Assembly: GCF_012985205.1 (NCBI RefSeq)
Contig: NZ_JABEKS010000001.1
Location: forward strand, 1,054,001 to 1,118,000
Source: Planctomonas sp. JC2975
GTDB taxonomy: Bacteria; Actinomycetota; Actinomycetes; Actinomycetales; Microbacteriaceae
Direction of reading: 5' to 3'
DNA length: 64,000 bases
Shown here one piece after another: positions 48,187 through 56,713 of the stretch. Both the position numbers and the translations under genes were made by a program. The number at the start of each line of letters is the position of its first letter. The stretch's first letter is position 1. The notes under the pieces are model-generated. The model was not told the DNA's origin. It did not search any database and saw only the letters and a list, made by a program, of their open reading frames with translations.

Positions 48187-49059
48187 CTAGTCCCCCTTGA
48201 TTCCGGAGAAGAGGTCGTTCTCGGGCACTGCGGTCTCCACTTTCGAGTCGATCAGCTGGAAGTCCTCGTACGGCCATGCCGCGCGCTGCACGTCGTTGGG
48301 CCAGAAGAAGAACGAGCTGTCGGGCGACACCTGGCTCGCGTGCGAGCGCAGGGCTGCATCCCGCGCATCGAAGAACTCGCCGACGGGCACGTGCGTCGTC
48401 GCCACGTCGGGCCGTCCCTCCCATCGCTGCTTCATCTCGTCGAAGTGCTCCAGGAGCGGTGACGCCGGATCCTCGTCGCGCACGCGCTCCGCAACGCTCT
48501 GCATGCGGGTGGAGTTGAACGTGCGTTCGTAGTAGAGCTTGGCGATCTGCCATGGCGCTCCCTGAGTGGGATAGCGTGACGGATCCGCCGCCCAGTCCCT
48601 CGCCGCCACCGACACCTCGTGGCATCGGATGTGGTCGGGGTGCGGGTATCCCCCGTTCTCGTCGTAGGTGACGAGGACGTGAGGACGGAACTCGCGGATC
48701 ACCCTCACGAGCGGCTCGGCGGAGATCTCCAGCGGGATCGACGCGAACGAGTTGGCCGGCAGACTGCCGTCCTCGCTCGCCATGCCCGAGTCGACGTAAC
48801 CCAGCCAACGGTGGCGGATGCCGAGAACGCGCGCCGCGGCATCCATCTCGATGCGTCGCAGGCCGGGCATGTCCCGCTCGGCGAAGGCCCTGGCCTCTAG
48901 CCCATCGTTGAGGATGTCGCCGCGCTCGCCGCCCGTGCAACTCACCACCATCACCTCCGCGCCGCGGTCCACGTAGTAGGCGTAGGTGGCCGAGCCCTTG
49001 CTCGACTCGTCGTCGGGATGGGCATGCACGGCGAGCAGGCGAAGAGTCACGGTAGGCAT
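48187..49059 (-). CDS. mca: Mycothiol S-conjugate amidase
   Basis: 290 residues of the MshB/Mca zinc amidase family. Motif LLAVHAHPDDESSKG carries AHPDD, CTGGERGDILN follows, and a third zinc region is YPHPDHIRCHE. The SSKG after the motif and the length favour Mca (detoxifies mycothiol conjugates) over the deacetylase MshB. This implies a mycothiol-making actinobacterium. ATG at 49059; a GTG three codons later is an alternative. Coupled to the small membrane protein gene. Confidence 0.93.
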   Translation of the reverse strand: MPTVTLRLLAVHAHPDDESSKGSATYAYYVDRGAEVMVVSCTGGERGDILNDGLEARAFAERDMPGLRRIEMDAAARVLGIRHRWLGYVDSGMASEDGSLPANSFASIPLEISAEPLVRVIREFRPHVLVTYDENGGYPHPDHIRCHEVSVAARDWAADPSRYPTQGAPWQIAKLYYERTFNSTRMQSVAERVRDEDPASPLLEHFDEMKQRWEGRPDVATTHVPVGEFFDARDAALRSHASQVSPDSSFFFWPNDVQRAAWPYEDFQLIDSKVETAVPENDLFSGIKGD

Positions 49060-49146
49060 CCGGCAATCTGGGCAGTGGGGGGCTTGACAGGTGAGAGCAC
49101 GTAGGCTTGTCCCACAGCCTAATCGTTCGACTTCGGAGGTCGCCTC

Positions 49147-49593
49147 GTGCCCGAACCCACGGCATCCGGGCGCATCGACTCCGCCGGGACCGACGCCGTC
49201 GGCGCTCGCTATGGACGCACGGCCCGCGCCAAGAAGCGCGACCGCTGGTTGCTGATCGGGCTCGGCGCCTTCATCGTCGTCGTGATGGCCTGCTGGACCG
49301 TCTGGGCAGGACTCGACCAGGTGAGCGGATCGGGCATCACAGCCGATTCGGGCTCCGACCTGGTGGTCGACGCGCAGCACGTGAAGGTCTCGTTCACCGT
49401 GTCTGCGGATGCCGGCGCCTCCGTCGCGTGCGCCATCGAGGCTCAGGATGTCGACTTCACCGTCACCGGCTGGAAGATCGTGCAACTTCCCAGGTCCACC
49501 AAGACGACCCGCTCCTTCAGCACCGTGGTGCGCACGATCCAGCCGAGCGTGAGCGGATCTGTGGACTCTTGCTGGTCTTCGGCGACCCGCTGA
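49147..49593 (+). CDS. DUF4307 family membrane-anchored protein
   Basis: 148 residues: N-terminus with ARYGRTARAKKRDRW, one membrane helix (LLIGLGAFIVVVMACWTVWAG), then an extracytoplasmic beta-rich domain (VSFTVSADAGASVACAIEAQ) with two cysteines. Function unknown; a normal neighbour of mca and greA in actinobacteria. The GTG at 49147 has CGGAGG about 8 nt upstream. Divergent from mca. Confidence 0.88.
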   Translation: MPEPTASGRIDSAGTDAVGARYGRTARAKKRDRWLLIGLGAFIVVVMACWTVWAGLDQVSGSGITADSGSDLVVDAQHVKVSFTVSADAGASVACAIEAQDVDFTVTGWKIVQLPRSTKTTRSFSTVVRTIQPSVSGSVDSCWSSATR

Positions 49594-49595
49594 CG

Positions 49596-49680
49596 TAGAA
49601 TCCTCTGATACGCCCTGACGGACACGTCGGGGCGTCGATGTTGATGGAGGCACTGTCGGCGGCTGCCGGCGCGTGCCTCC
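49596..49680 (+). promoter_or_regulatory. greA promoter and structured leader
   Basis: TAGAAT (49596-49601) starts 3 nt after the upstream stop. Two stems follow: 49610-49635 (ACGCCC and GACG arms, 4-nt loop) and 49646-49680 (GGAGGCAC/GTGCCTCC), the second followed by TAGCCCGTTTTCCCC. The second stem plus T4 could act as terminator of the upstream gene or as an attenuator before greA. Confidence 0.5.
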
Positions 49681-49712
49681 TAGCCCGTTTTCCCCCATCC
49701 CTAGGAGTTCAC

Positions 49713-50204
49713 ATGTCCCAGGACACGCAGGTCACGTTTCTGACCCAGGAGGCGCACGACCGCCTCGCCGCTGAACTCGAGCATCTCAGCACCGTCGGCC
49801 GCACCGAGATCGCGAAGCGCATCGAAGCGGCTCGCGAAGAGGGCGACCTCAAAGAGAACGGGGGCTACCACGCCGCGAAGGACGCCCAGGGCGTTCAGGA
49901 AGCGCGTATCGCCCAGCTCACCGAGCTGCTCCGGCACGCCAAGGTCGGCGTCGCCCCCGAGAGCCGCGGAGTCGTCGAGCCCGGTACGGTCGTCACGGCC
50001 GTGATCGCCGGTGACGTCGACACGTTCATCATCGGCAACCGCGAGATCGGCGACGGCAGCGAGCTGTCCGTCTACAGCGAGGCGAGCCCGCTGGGCGCCG
50101 CCATCCTCGGTCTCAGCATCGGCGAGTCCACGTCGTACACGGCGCCGAACGGTCGTCAGATCCAGGTCGAGATCAAGAAGGTCGACACCTGGACCGGACA
50201 GTAG
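49713..50204 (+). CDS. greA: Transcription elongation factor GreA
   Basis: 163 residues. N-terminal coiled-coil with FLTQEAHDRLAAELEHL and the acidic tip (EGDLKENGGYHAAKD) that reaches into the RNA polymerase secondary channel, then the C-terminal FKBP-like domain (VYSEASPLGAAILGLSIGE). Rescues backtracked polymerase. The ATG at 49713 has TAGGAG about 6 nt upstream. Converges with ilvA. Confidence 0.97.
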   Translation: MSQDTQVTFLTQEAHDRLAAELEHLSTVGRTEIAKRIEAAREEGDLKENGGYHAAKDAQGVQEARIAQLTELLRHAKVGVAPESRGVVEPGTVVTAVIAGDVDTFIIGNREIGDGSELSVYSEASPLGAAILGLSIGESTSYTAPNGRQIQVEIKKVDTWTGQ

Positions 50205-50242
50205 CGCTCGCGACCGCCGTCGAGGCGGTCAGCACGAACGAC

Positions 50243-50275
50243 GATGCGCCGTCCACCTGTGGTGGGCGGCGCATC
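50243..50275. terminator. Hairpin between convergent greA and ilvA
   Basis: GATGCGCCG pairs with CGGCGCATC, extended by CC/GG past one mismatch, 9-nt loop; 38 bp past either stop. Bidirectional terminator inferred. Confidence 0.7.
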
Positions 50276-50313
50276 CGTCTGTCCGGAGCCCGAACGGGTG
50301 CTCAGAACGGAAG

Positions 50314-51579
50314 TCAGTCGACGATCGGGTCGTAGCCCGCTTCGCGGAGGATGCGCACCACTTCGGCCCTGTGGTCGGGGCCGCGCGTCTCGACGCTCAC
50401 CTGGAGCTCGACCTGGCTGATCTGCAGTCCGTGTCCGTGGCGTGTGTGCAGCACCTCGACGACGTTCGCGTTCGCCGCGGCGATCAGCTCGGACGTGCGC
50501 GCGAGCTGACCCGGCCGATCCGGCAGCATCAGCCGGAGGTTGAGGTAGCGATCCGAGACCGCAAGCCCCGCTGCGACCACGCGCTGCATGAGCAACGGGT
50601 CGATGTTGCCGCCGGAGAGCAGCACGACGGTGCGGCCGAGGTCGCCGCCTGATGCCTGTGCCGCTCCGGTGAGGAGCGCCGCGACACCGACGGCTCCCGC
50701 CGGCTCCACGACGAGCTTGGAGCGCTCCAGCAGCAGGAGGAGGGCTCGCGCCGTGTCGTCGTCGCTGACCGTGACGACGTCGTCGACGAGCTCCTTGACG
50801 ATCTCGAAGTTGAGCGTTCCCGGTTTCGCGACGGCGATGCCGTCGGCGATGGTCGCTCCGGTCGTGATTTCGACCGGCTTGCCCGCCTTCAACGAGATCG
50901 GGAAGGGCGCGGCGTTCTCCGCCTGCACGCCGATGATGCGCACGTCGCGTCCCTGCTGACGAGCACGCTGCTTCACCGCGGCAGCGACGCCTGAGATCAA
51001 TCCGCCGCCGCCGATCGGCACGATGACGGTGTCGACATCGGGGACGTCGTCCATGATGTCGAGGCCAAGGGCCGCCTGGCCGGTGATGATGTCCGGATGG
51101 TCGAACGGGGGAACGAAGATCGCTCCCGTGTCACGCGCGAACTCAGCGGCGGCCCGCAGCGGTTCCTCCACGGTCGCGCCGCCCAGCACGACGTGGGCGC
51201 CGTAGTCGCGGGTCGCCTGCAGCTTCGGCAGCGCGACCCCGAGCGGCATGAAGATGGTGGACTTGATACCGAGTTCACGGGCACCGAAGGCGACGCCCTG
51301 CGCGTGGTTGCCCGCCGAAGCTGCGACCACTCCCCTCGCCCGCTCCTCCGCGCTGAGCTTCGACATCATGTAGTACGCGCCACGGATCTTGTACGACCCG
51401 GTTCGCTGCAGGTTCTCGCACTTGAGCAGCACGGGAGATCCGAGGATCTCCGAGAGGTACGTCGACGTCTCGATCGGGGTCTTCTTCGCCACTCGGGACA
51501 CGATCTCGTGAGCGCGCTCGATCTCGTCCAGGGCGGGACCGACGGTGAATGGACGAGTGGATTCGCTCACGGCTGTCAC
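50314..51579 (-). CDS. ilvA: Threonine ammonia-lyase (threonine dehydratase)
   Basis: PLP enzyme making 2-oxobutanoate from threonine, usually the entry to isoleucine. 421 residues with PLP Lys64 (RTGSYKIRGA), the phosphate-binding GGGGLISG and a single C-terminal ACT-like domain (about 335-421; LMLPDRPGQLARTSELI). The single short ACT domain and the length match the form that can be biosynthetic or catabolic. The GTG at 51579 follows TAGACT by 6 nt (leaderless). A perfect 26-bp dyad covers the expected -35 region. Confidence 0.93.
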   Translation of the reverse strand: MTAVSESTRPFTVGPALDEIERAHEIVSRVAKKTPIETSTYLSEILGSPVLLKCENLQRTGSYKIRGAYYMMSKLSAEERARGVVAASAGNHAQGVAFGARELGIKSTIFMPLGVALPKLQATRDYGAHVVLGGATVEEPLRAAAEFARDTGAIFVPPFDHPDIITGQAALGLDIMDDVPDVDTVIVPIGGGGLISGVAAAVKQRARQQGRDVRIIGVQAENAAPFPISLKAGKPVEITTGATIADGIAVAKPGTLNFEIVKELVDDVVTVSDDDTARALLLLLERSKLVVEPAGAVGVAALLTGAAQASGGDLGRTVVLLSGGNIDPLLMQRVVAAGLAVSDRYLNLRLMLPDRPGQLARTSELIAAANANVVEVLHTRHGHGLQISQVELQVSVETRGPDHRAEVVRILREAGYDPIVD

Positions 51580-51585
51580 CCCAGA

Positions 51586-51591
51586 AGTCTA
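51586..51591 (-). promoter_or_regulatory. Candidate leaderless promoter -10 (ilvA)
   Basis: TAGACT, 6 nt before the GTG at 51579. Confidence 0.5.
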
Positions 51592-51597
51592 CGTTTC

Positions 51598-51623
51598 GGC
51601 CCATTCCGGACCCGGAATGGGCC
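51598..51623. promoter_or_regulatory. Perfect 26-bp dyad over the ilvA promoter region
   Basis: GGCCCATTCCGG and CCGGAATGGGCC separated by AC, exact over 12 bp. It starts 6 bp upstream of the ilvA -10, so it spans the -35 position, and lies 58 bp past the AI-2E-type gene stop on the same strand. It is either that gene's terminator or an operator for ilvA. Confidence 0.6.
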
Positions 51624-51681
51624 CTGGGGTAGCCGACGGCGGGCATCCGGGAAAGGGTGACAGCTCACAGACCCCTGCGAC

Positions 51682-52974
51682 TTAGCGGTTGTCGTCGCCT
51701 CGTCGTGCGTCATCCGTCTCCACATCGCCCTTGCCATCGTTGCCCTGTCGCGCGACGGATGCCTCTGCGCGGAGCTCCCGCCAGCGACGCGGTCGCGGCA
51801 CGGTCTGCCACAGCGCGTCGGGAGGTCCGGCATCCGCCGGTACCGCCCCCGGCCGCCACGCACCGGAGGACACATACCTCACCATGACGTTGAGCACTGC
51901 GGCGAACGGCACGGCGAAGAGCGCGCCGGGGATTCCGGCCAGCAGGGATCCCGCCGCCACGACCAGGACGACGGCGAGCGGATGCACCTTCACGGCTGAT
52001 CCCATGATCAACGGCTGCAGAACGTGGCCCTCCAGCTGCTGCACGGCCAGCACACCGGCGAGCATGATGATCGCGGCCACCCAGCCGTTGTAGACGAGCG
52101 CGACGACGACGGCGAGAGCGCCCGTGATGACGGCACCGACGATCGGGATGAAGGATCCGAGGAACACCAGCACCGCGATCGGAACCACCAGCGGGAGGCC
52201 GAGCGCGAAGGCGACGAGGCCGATGCCGAGCGCGTCGATCGATGCCACGAGCACCTGCACCCTGGCGAAGCTGGTCAGCGTGGTCCATCCTGCACGACCC
52301 GCGCCGTCGGCTGCCAGCCGTGCCCCGCGCGGGAAGATTCGCACGATCCAGGACCAGATGCCCTTGCCGTCGATGAGGATGAACAGGGTGCTGAAGGCCG
52401 TGAGCACGGCACCCGTCAGAACGTGTCCGAGGGTGGAGCCGATGGAGAGCGCACCCGAGATCAGCACCTGGGTGTCCTGCTGGAGGGCCTTCAGGAGCTG
52501 TGCGACATATCCGTCGATCTGCGAGTCGGAGAGTGCGAGCGGAGGGGCGTGCAGCCAGTCGCGGAATGCCTGAAGCGCTTCCGTGCTGCGCGACTGCAGC
52601 GAGGGGGCCTCCGCGCGGATCTGCCATACGACCAGAACGAGCAGCCCGCCGACGACCACGGCGACCGCCACGAGGGCGACGACGATGGCCAGCCAGCGCG
52701 GCCACCTGCGCTTCACCAGCACCTCGACGAACGGCACGAGAAGCGCGGCGAGCAGCACAGCGACGAGCACAGGGATGACGATCAGCCGCAGCTGGACGAC
52801 GAGGAACACGACGACCGCGATCACGGCTCCGATCAGGAGCAAGCGCCACGACCAGGCTCCCGCGACGCGGACGCCGCGTGGGATGGACTCCACGACAGAC
52901 TCCCGACCGGGTATGTGAGCCGACTCTGCGACGGGCTCCTGGACGGGGCGGTCGGGCTCCGGTTGCTGCGCCAT
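51682..52974 (-). CDS. AI-2E family transporter (PerM-like)
   Basis: 430 residues, about eight membrane segments with the family layout: two N-terminal helix pairs, a soluble amphipathic stretch (QALQAFRDWL region and cytoplasmic loop), then FIPIVGAVITGALAVVVAL and GHVLQPLIMGSAVKVHPLAVVL. Members export autoinducer 2 or ions, or have no known cargo; the name should not be taken as proof of quorum sensing. The ATG at 52974 follows TAGACT by 6 nt. Divergent from the YcaQ-like gene. Confidence 0.9.
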   Translation of the reverse strand: MAQQPEPDRPVQEPVAESAHIPGRESVVESIPRGVRVAGAWSWRLLLIGAVIAVVVFLVVQLRLIVIPVLVAVLLAALLVPFVEVLVKRRWPRWLAIVVALVAVAVVVGGLLVLVVWQIRAEAPSLQSRSTEALQAFRDWLHAPPLALSDSQIDGYVAQLLKALQQDTQVLISGALSIGSTLGHVLTGAVLTAFSTLFILIDGKGIWSWIVRIFPRGARLAADGAGRAGWTTLTSFARVQVLVASIDALGIGLVAFALGLPLVVPIAVLVFLGSFIPIVGAVITGALAVVVALVYNGWVAAIIMLAGVLAVQQLEGHVLQPLIMGSAVKVHPLAVVLVVAAGSLLAGIPGALFAVPFAAVLNVMVRYVSSGAWRPGAVPADAGPPDALWQTVPRPRRWRELRAEASVARQGNDGKGDVETDDARRGDDNR

Positions 52975-52980
52975 CGGGTC

Positions 52981-52986
52981 AGTCTA
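52981..52986 (-). promoter_or_regulatory. Candidate leaderless promoter -10 (AI-2E family gene)
   Basis: TAGACT, 6 nt before the ATG at 52974; same hexamer and spacing as at ilvA. Confidence 0.5.
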
Positions 52987-53127
52987 TTTGCCGTGGCCGA
53001 CCGCGAGGTCTGCCGTTCGCATCGGGTGCGCCTCCCCGCGCCGCGCTCGTCGGTGCAGGGAGCTGCTCCTGGCACGAAGGCCGACGCGACGAACGGAGCG
53101 AGCCGCCTCGATGTCGGAGGGTGCGGT

Positions 53128-53133
53128 TAGTCT
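53128..53133 (+). promoter_or_regulatory. Candidate leaderless promoter -10 (YcaQ-like gene)
   Basis: TAGTCT, 7 nt before the ATG at 53141. Confidence 0.45.
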
Positions 53134-53140
53134 CGTGCGG

Positions 53141-54370
53141 ATGACATCTCCGAGCGGCCCGGCGTCGATCTCCGCGGCACAGGCCAGGCGCGTGGCGTTG
53201 GCGGCCCAGGGATTCACCCGTGCGCGCACCGCCCCGATCGGCACGCGGCAGCTCAACGGACTCGTCGACCGGATCGGGCTCCTGCAGATCGACTCGGTCA
53301 ACGTGTTCGAGCGCAGCCACTACCTCCCCGTGTTCGCCAGGCTCGGCGCCTACGACAAGTCACTCCTCGACGCCATCACGTTGAAGGCCCGCGCTGCGCA
53401 CACCGAGTACGTGGCGCACGAGGCGGCCTTCGTGAGGCGGGAAGACCGCCCGCTGTTCCGTTGGCGCATGGACGACTTCCGGTCCCGGTATGCCGGCGAT
53501 CGCGACGTCTGGGATGCCGCCCACGGCCGTACGGCGCGCTGGCTGCTCGCCGACCTCGCCGATCGCGGGCCGATGGCGGCCAGTGCGATCGAGCACGAGG
53601 AGAACGTGCGCAAGGGACCGTGGTGGGGCTGGTCAGAGGTGAAGCACACGCTCGAGCTGCTGTTCCGCTTCGGCGACGTCGCGATCGCCGGACGCGACCG
53701 CTTCGAGCGGCGGTACGGACTGCCGGAGCAGGTGTTCCCGGCCTCGGTCCTCGACATCGAGGTGGCGGAGAGGGATGCAGTGCGCGAGCTCGTGCGCAGA
53801 TCCGTCACTGCCCTCGGCGTTGGCACGCTGGGCGACATCGCGGACTACTACCGGTTGAAGAACGCGCCGACGCTGGCCGCGCTCCGCGACCTCGAGGACT
53901 CCGGAGACGTTCAGCCCGTCAGCGTCGCCGGATGGGAGCGCTCGGGAAAGCCGGCCCCGGCCTGGCTGGCCGCCGGGATGCGGATACCGCGCGCCGTGCG
54001 CGCATCCGCTCTGCTCTCCCCGTTCGACCCGATCGTGTGGCGCAGAGAGCGAGCCCTGCGGATGTTCGGCCTGGACTATCGCATCGAGATCTACACGCCG
54101 GCGCCGAAGCGTGTGTACGGCTACTACGTGCTGCCCGTGCTGCAGGACGATCGCATCGTCGGCCGTGTCGACCTGAAGAGCGATCGCAAGGCCGGAGTCC
54201 TCATCGTGCAATCCGCGTGGGCGGAAGCAGCAGCCGACACCGACACTCCCGAGGCTCTCGCCGCTCTCCTCCGCGACGCCGCCGACTGGCAGGGCCTCTC
54301 CGCCATCGAGGTGCGGGACCGCGGAACGCTGTCTGCTCCATTGGCAACGGCGGTGGCATCGGCCAACTGA
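53141..54370 (+). CDS. Winged-helix DNA glycosylase, YcaQ/AlkX family
   Basis: 409 residues with the three winged-helix repeats of the HTH_42 family. Diagnostic stretches are IGLLQIDSVNVFERSHYLPVFARLG (catalytic QxD region: QID), YVAHEAAFVRREDRPLF and FDPIVWRRERALRMFGLDYRIEIYTP. Family members unhook DNA interstrand crosslinks; one related enzyme protects an antibiotic producer. No biosynthetic cluster is seen here. The ATG at 53141 follows TAGTCT by 7 nt. Confidence 0.88.
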   Translation: MTSPSGPASISAAQARRVALAAQGFTRARTAPIGTRQLNGLVDRIGLLQIDSVNVFERSHYLPVFARLGAYDKSLLDAITLKARAAHTEYVAHEAAFVRREDRPLFRWRMDDFRSRYAGDRDVWDAAHGRTARWLLADLADRGPMAASAIEHEENVRKGPWWGWSEVKHTLELLFRFGDVAIAGRDRFERRYGLPEQVFPASVLDIEVAERDAVRELVRRSVTALGVGTLGDIADYYRLKNAPTLAALRDLEDSGDVQPVSVAGWERSGKPAPAWLAAGMRIPRAVRASALLSPFDPIVWRRERALRMFGLDYRIEIYTPAPKRVYGYYVLPVLQDDRIVGRVDLKSDRKAGVLIVQSAWAEAAADTDTPEALAALLRDAADWQGLSAIEVRDRGTLSAPLATAVASAN

Positions 54371-54401
54371 CCGATGCCACCGCCGTCGACGGATGCGATG
54401 C

Positions 54402-56159
54402 TCAGGCCTGAGCCGCGTCCGAGTGCTCGTCGACCTCGGGGTGCAGCGGCGGCTGGTCCTGCTCGACCGCGATCACCCTCGGGTCGTTCTCGTCTGCTCC
54501 GTAGTCAGAGGGACGTGTCGAATCCGTCGTGTCCTTGACCTTGACCAGGCGCAGCACGAGTGTCACGACCACCGAGATCACGGCGTTGATGACGAAGGCG
54601 GAGACGCCGATGTAGACCGGCACGGTGGTGAACGGGAACGGTGAGATGGATCCGCCGAAGTGCGCGTGGGTGGCGGGGTTGATCACGTTGTACGCGGTGA
54701 CGGTGCCGTAGATGATGCCGGCTGCCCAGCCCGCCAACAGCGCCCACTTATTGAACCAGCGCGTGTACAGGCCGGCCACGATGGCCGGGAAGGTCTGCAG
54801 GATCCACACGCCGCCGAGCAGCTGGAAGTTGATCGCAGACGACTGATCCAGGCCGAGGACGAACACCAGGGCGCCCAGCTTCACGATCAACGACACCAGC
54901 TTCGAGGTGTTCGCCTCCTGCTTCGGCGTCGCGTTCTTCTTGAACAGGTCCTTGTAGATGTTGCGCGTGAACAGGTTGGACGCGGCGATCGACATGATCG
55001 CGGCAGGCACGAGAGCACCGATGGCGATGGCCGCGAGCGCGATGCCGCTGAACCACGACGGGAACGAGTCGAGGAACAGCTGCGGCACGACCAGCTGGGC
55101 GTTGATCGCACCGTTCGTGTCGATCGGCTGGGTGCCGGCCTTGATCGCCACGTACCCGAGGAGCGCCAGGAAGCCGAGCAGCAGCGAATACAGCGGCAGC
55201 ACCATCGCGTTGCGGCGGATGGTGTTGCGGCTCTTCGTGGACAGCACACCGGTGACCGAGTGCGGGTACATGAAGAGCGCCATGGCGCTGCCGAGCGCGA
55301 GAGTCCAGTACGCGTTGAAGCTGCCGGCGCCAGGGATGGTTGCGCCGAACGGCGTGCCGGTGGCCGGATTCGTCTTGCCGAGCTTGTCGCCCGCGGCGGA
55401 GAAGATGCCCTCCCAGCCGCCGAAGTGCGCAGGCAGATAGGCGATCGCCACGATGATCGCGATGTAGATCAGGATGTCCTTCACGATCGCGATCAGGGCA
55501 GGTGCACGCAGGCCGCCGGTGTAGGTGTAGGCCGCGAGCACGACGAACGCGATGATCAGCGGCAGGTCTGCCATGAACGGGTTCGTGTTGGAGCCCAATC
55601 CGAGAACGGTGAGCACGGCCTTGATACCGACCAACTGAAGGGCGATGTACGGCATCGTGGCCACGATGCCGGTGACGGCGACGGCGACGGACAGCCACCG
55701 GCTGCCGTAGCGGCCGCCGACGAAGTCGGCCGGCGTGACGTATCCGTGGCGGTGCGAGACCGACCACAGCCGGCTCATCAGCAGGAAGACGATCGGGTAG
55801 AGCACGATCGTGTACGGCACGGCGAAGAATCCGCTGACCGCTCCCGATGCCCACATCGCTGCGGGGACCGCGACGAACGTGTACGCGGTGTACAGGTCGC
55901 CGCCGAGCAGGAACCAGGTGACCCAGGTGCCGAATCCGCGGCCGCCGAGGCCCCACTCGTCGAGAGAGTGCAGACCGCGTGCGCTCGGGTCGGTGCGCCA
56001 GCGGGAGGCGAGGAATCCGATCACTGCGACCACGACGAAGAGCACGATCACCACGGTCAGTGCGACCCAGTTGACCGGACGGTTGCCGTTGGCGTCAGGT
56101 CCCGTCGCCGTTGCGAGGTGTCCGGCGAAAGCGGCGAGGTGGAGCGAGTTCGCGATCAT
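54402..56159 (-). CDS. Sodium:solute symporter (SSS family, MctP-like)
   Basis: 585 residues, about thirteen membrane segments. SSS features: GGRGFGTWVTWFLLGGDLYTAYTF, GYVTPADFVGGRYGSRWL, AYTYTGGLRAPALIAIVKD and ALVPAAIMSIAASNLFTRN (sodium site region). The closest familiar type is the monocarboxylate permease MctP, which also travels with a DUF3311 protein. Its ATG overlaps the DUF3311 stop by 4 bp. As the last gene after the hydroxyproline set, it may import hydroxyproline or a related acid; this is inference. Confidence 0.9.
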   Translation of the reverse strand: MIANSLHLAAFAGHLATATGPDANGNRPVNWVALTVVIVLFVVVAVIGFLASRWRTDPSARGLHSLDEWGLGGRGFGTWVTWFLLGGDLYTAYTFVAVPAAMWASGAVSGFFAVPYTIVLYPIVFLLMSRLWSVSHRHGYVTPADFVGGRYGSRWLSVAVAVTGIVATMPYIALQLVGIKAVLTVLGLGSNTNPFMADLPLIIAFVVLAAYTYTGGLRAPALIAIVKDILIYIAIIVAIAYLPAHFGGWEGIFSAAGDKLGKTNPATGTPFGATIPGAGSFNAYWTLALGSAMALFMYPHSVTGVLSTKSRNTIRRNAMVLPLYSLLLGFLALLGYVAIKAGTQPIDTNGAINAQLVVPQLFLDSFPSWFSGIALAAIAIGALVPAAIMSIAASNLFTRNIYKDLFKKNATPKQEANTSKLVSLIVKLGALVFVLGLDQSSAINFQLLGGVWILQTFPAIVAGLYTRWFNKWALLAGWAAGIIYGTVTAYNVINPATHAHFGGSISPFPFTTVPVYIGVSAFVINAVISVVVTLVLRLVKVKDTTDSTRPSDYGADENDPRVIAVEQDQPPLHPEVDEHSDAAQA

Positions 56160-56503
56160 CGGGCGTCCCCTTCCCCGTTGTTCCGGTCGTTCGTTGTCTG
56201 GTCACCGGTGGTCTGGTCGCCGGAACGTGCGGATGCCGCACCCGCAGCCCCGCGAACCGCTTCGCGGCGACGCCGATCCTCCTTGCGCATGATGAGATAT
56301 GCGATTCCCAGCAGTCCGGCCGCGATGAACACCCAGAGCAGCTGGTACCAGTAGAAGAACGGCATCCCCCAGAAGGTCGGCTCGGTGAATGCGTAGAGGG
56401 GCACGATCAGCGGCATGATGATCGCGATCGCGATCAGGATGCCCGAAATCACATACGGAACCGGCTTCGCCGGACCGCGCGTGGGGGTATCGGGTTCAGA
56501 CAC
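56156..56503 (-). CDS. DUF3311 family small membrane protein
   Basis: 115 residues with two membrane helices (VPYVISGILIAIAIIMPLIVPLYA, YWYQLLWVFIAAGLLGIAYLIM) and a charged Asp/Asn/Thr-rich tail. FWGMPFFYWYQLLW is the DUF3311 core. It is the usual small partner of SSS symporters. The GTG at 56503 has AAGGAG 6 nt upstream; a 4-bp overlap couples it to the symporter. Confidence 0.9.
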   Translation of the reverse strand: MSEPDTPTRGPAKPVPYVISGILIAIAIIMPLIVPLYAFTEPTFWGMPFFYWYQLLWVFIAAGLLGIAYLIMRKEDRRRREAVRGAAGAASARSGDQTTGDQTTNDRNNGEGDAR

Positions 56504-56713
56504 CTTTGTCTCCTTGACGGAACTGACTGCGGAACAACCACGCACCGGAATGGCTCCGGATCGGGTCGCCGTGACCCCCGAACGGGGCCGACGCAGAGCC
56601 CAGGATTCACCCGGGCGTCTGTGCGCGTCAAGGGCTTTCCGGGGAAGGGATGCGCGGGCGCGGCACGGCGCGCGGCCGTGCACCGCCCCCGTCGTTGCGG
56701 GCTCGGGGCCTCG

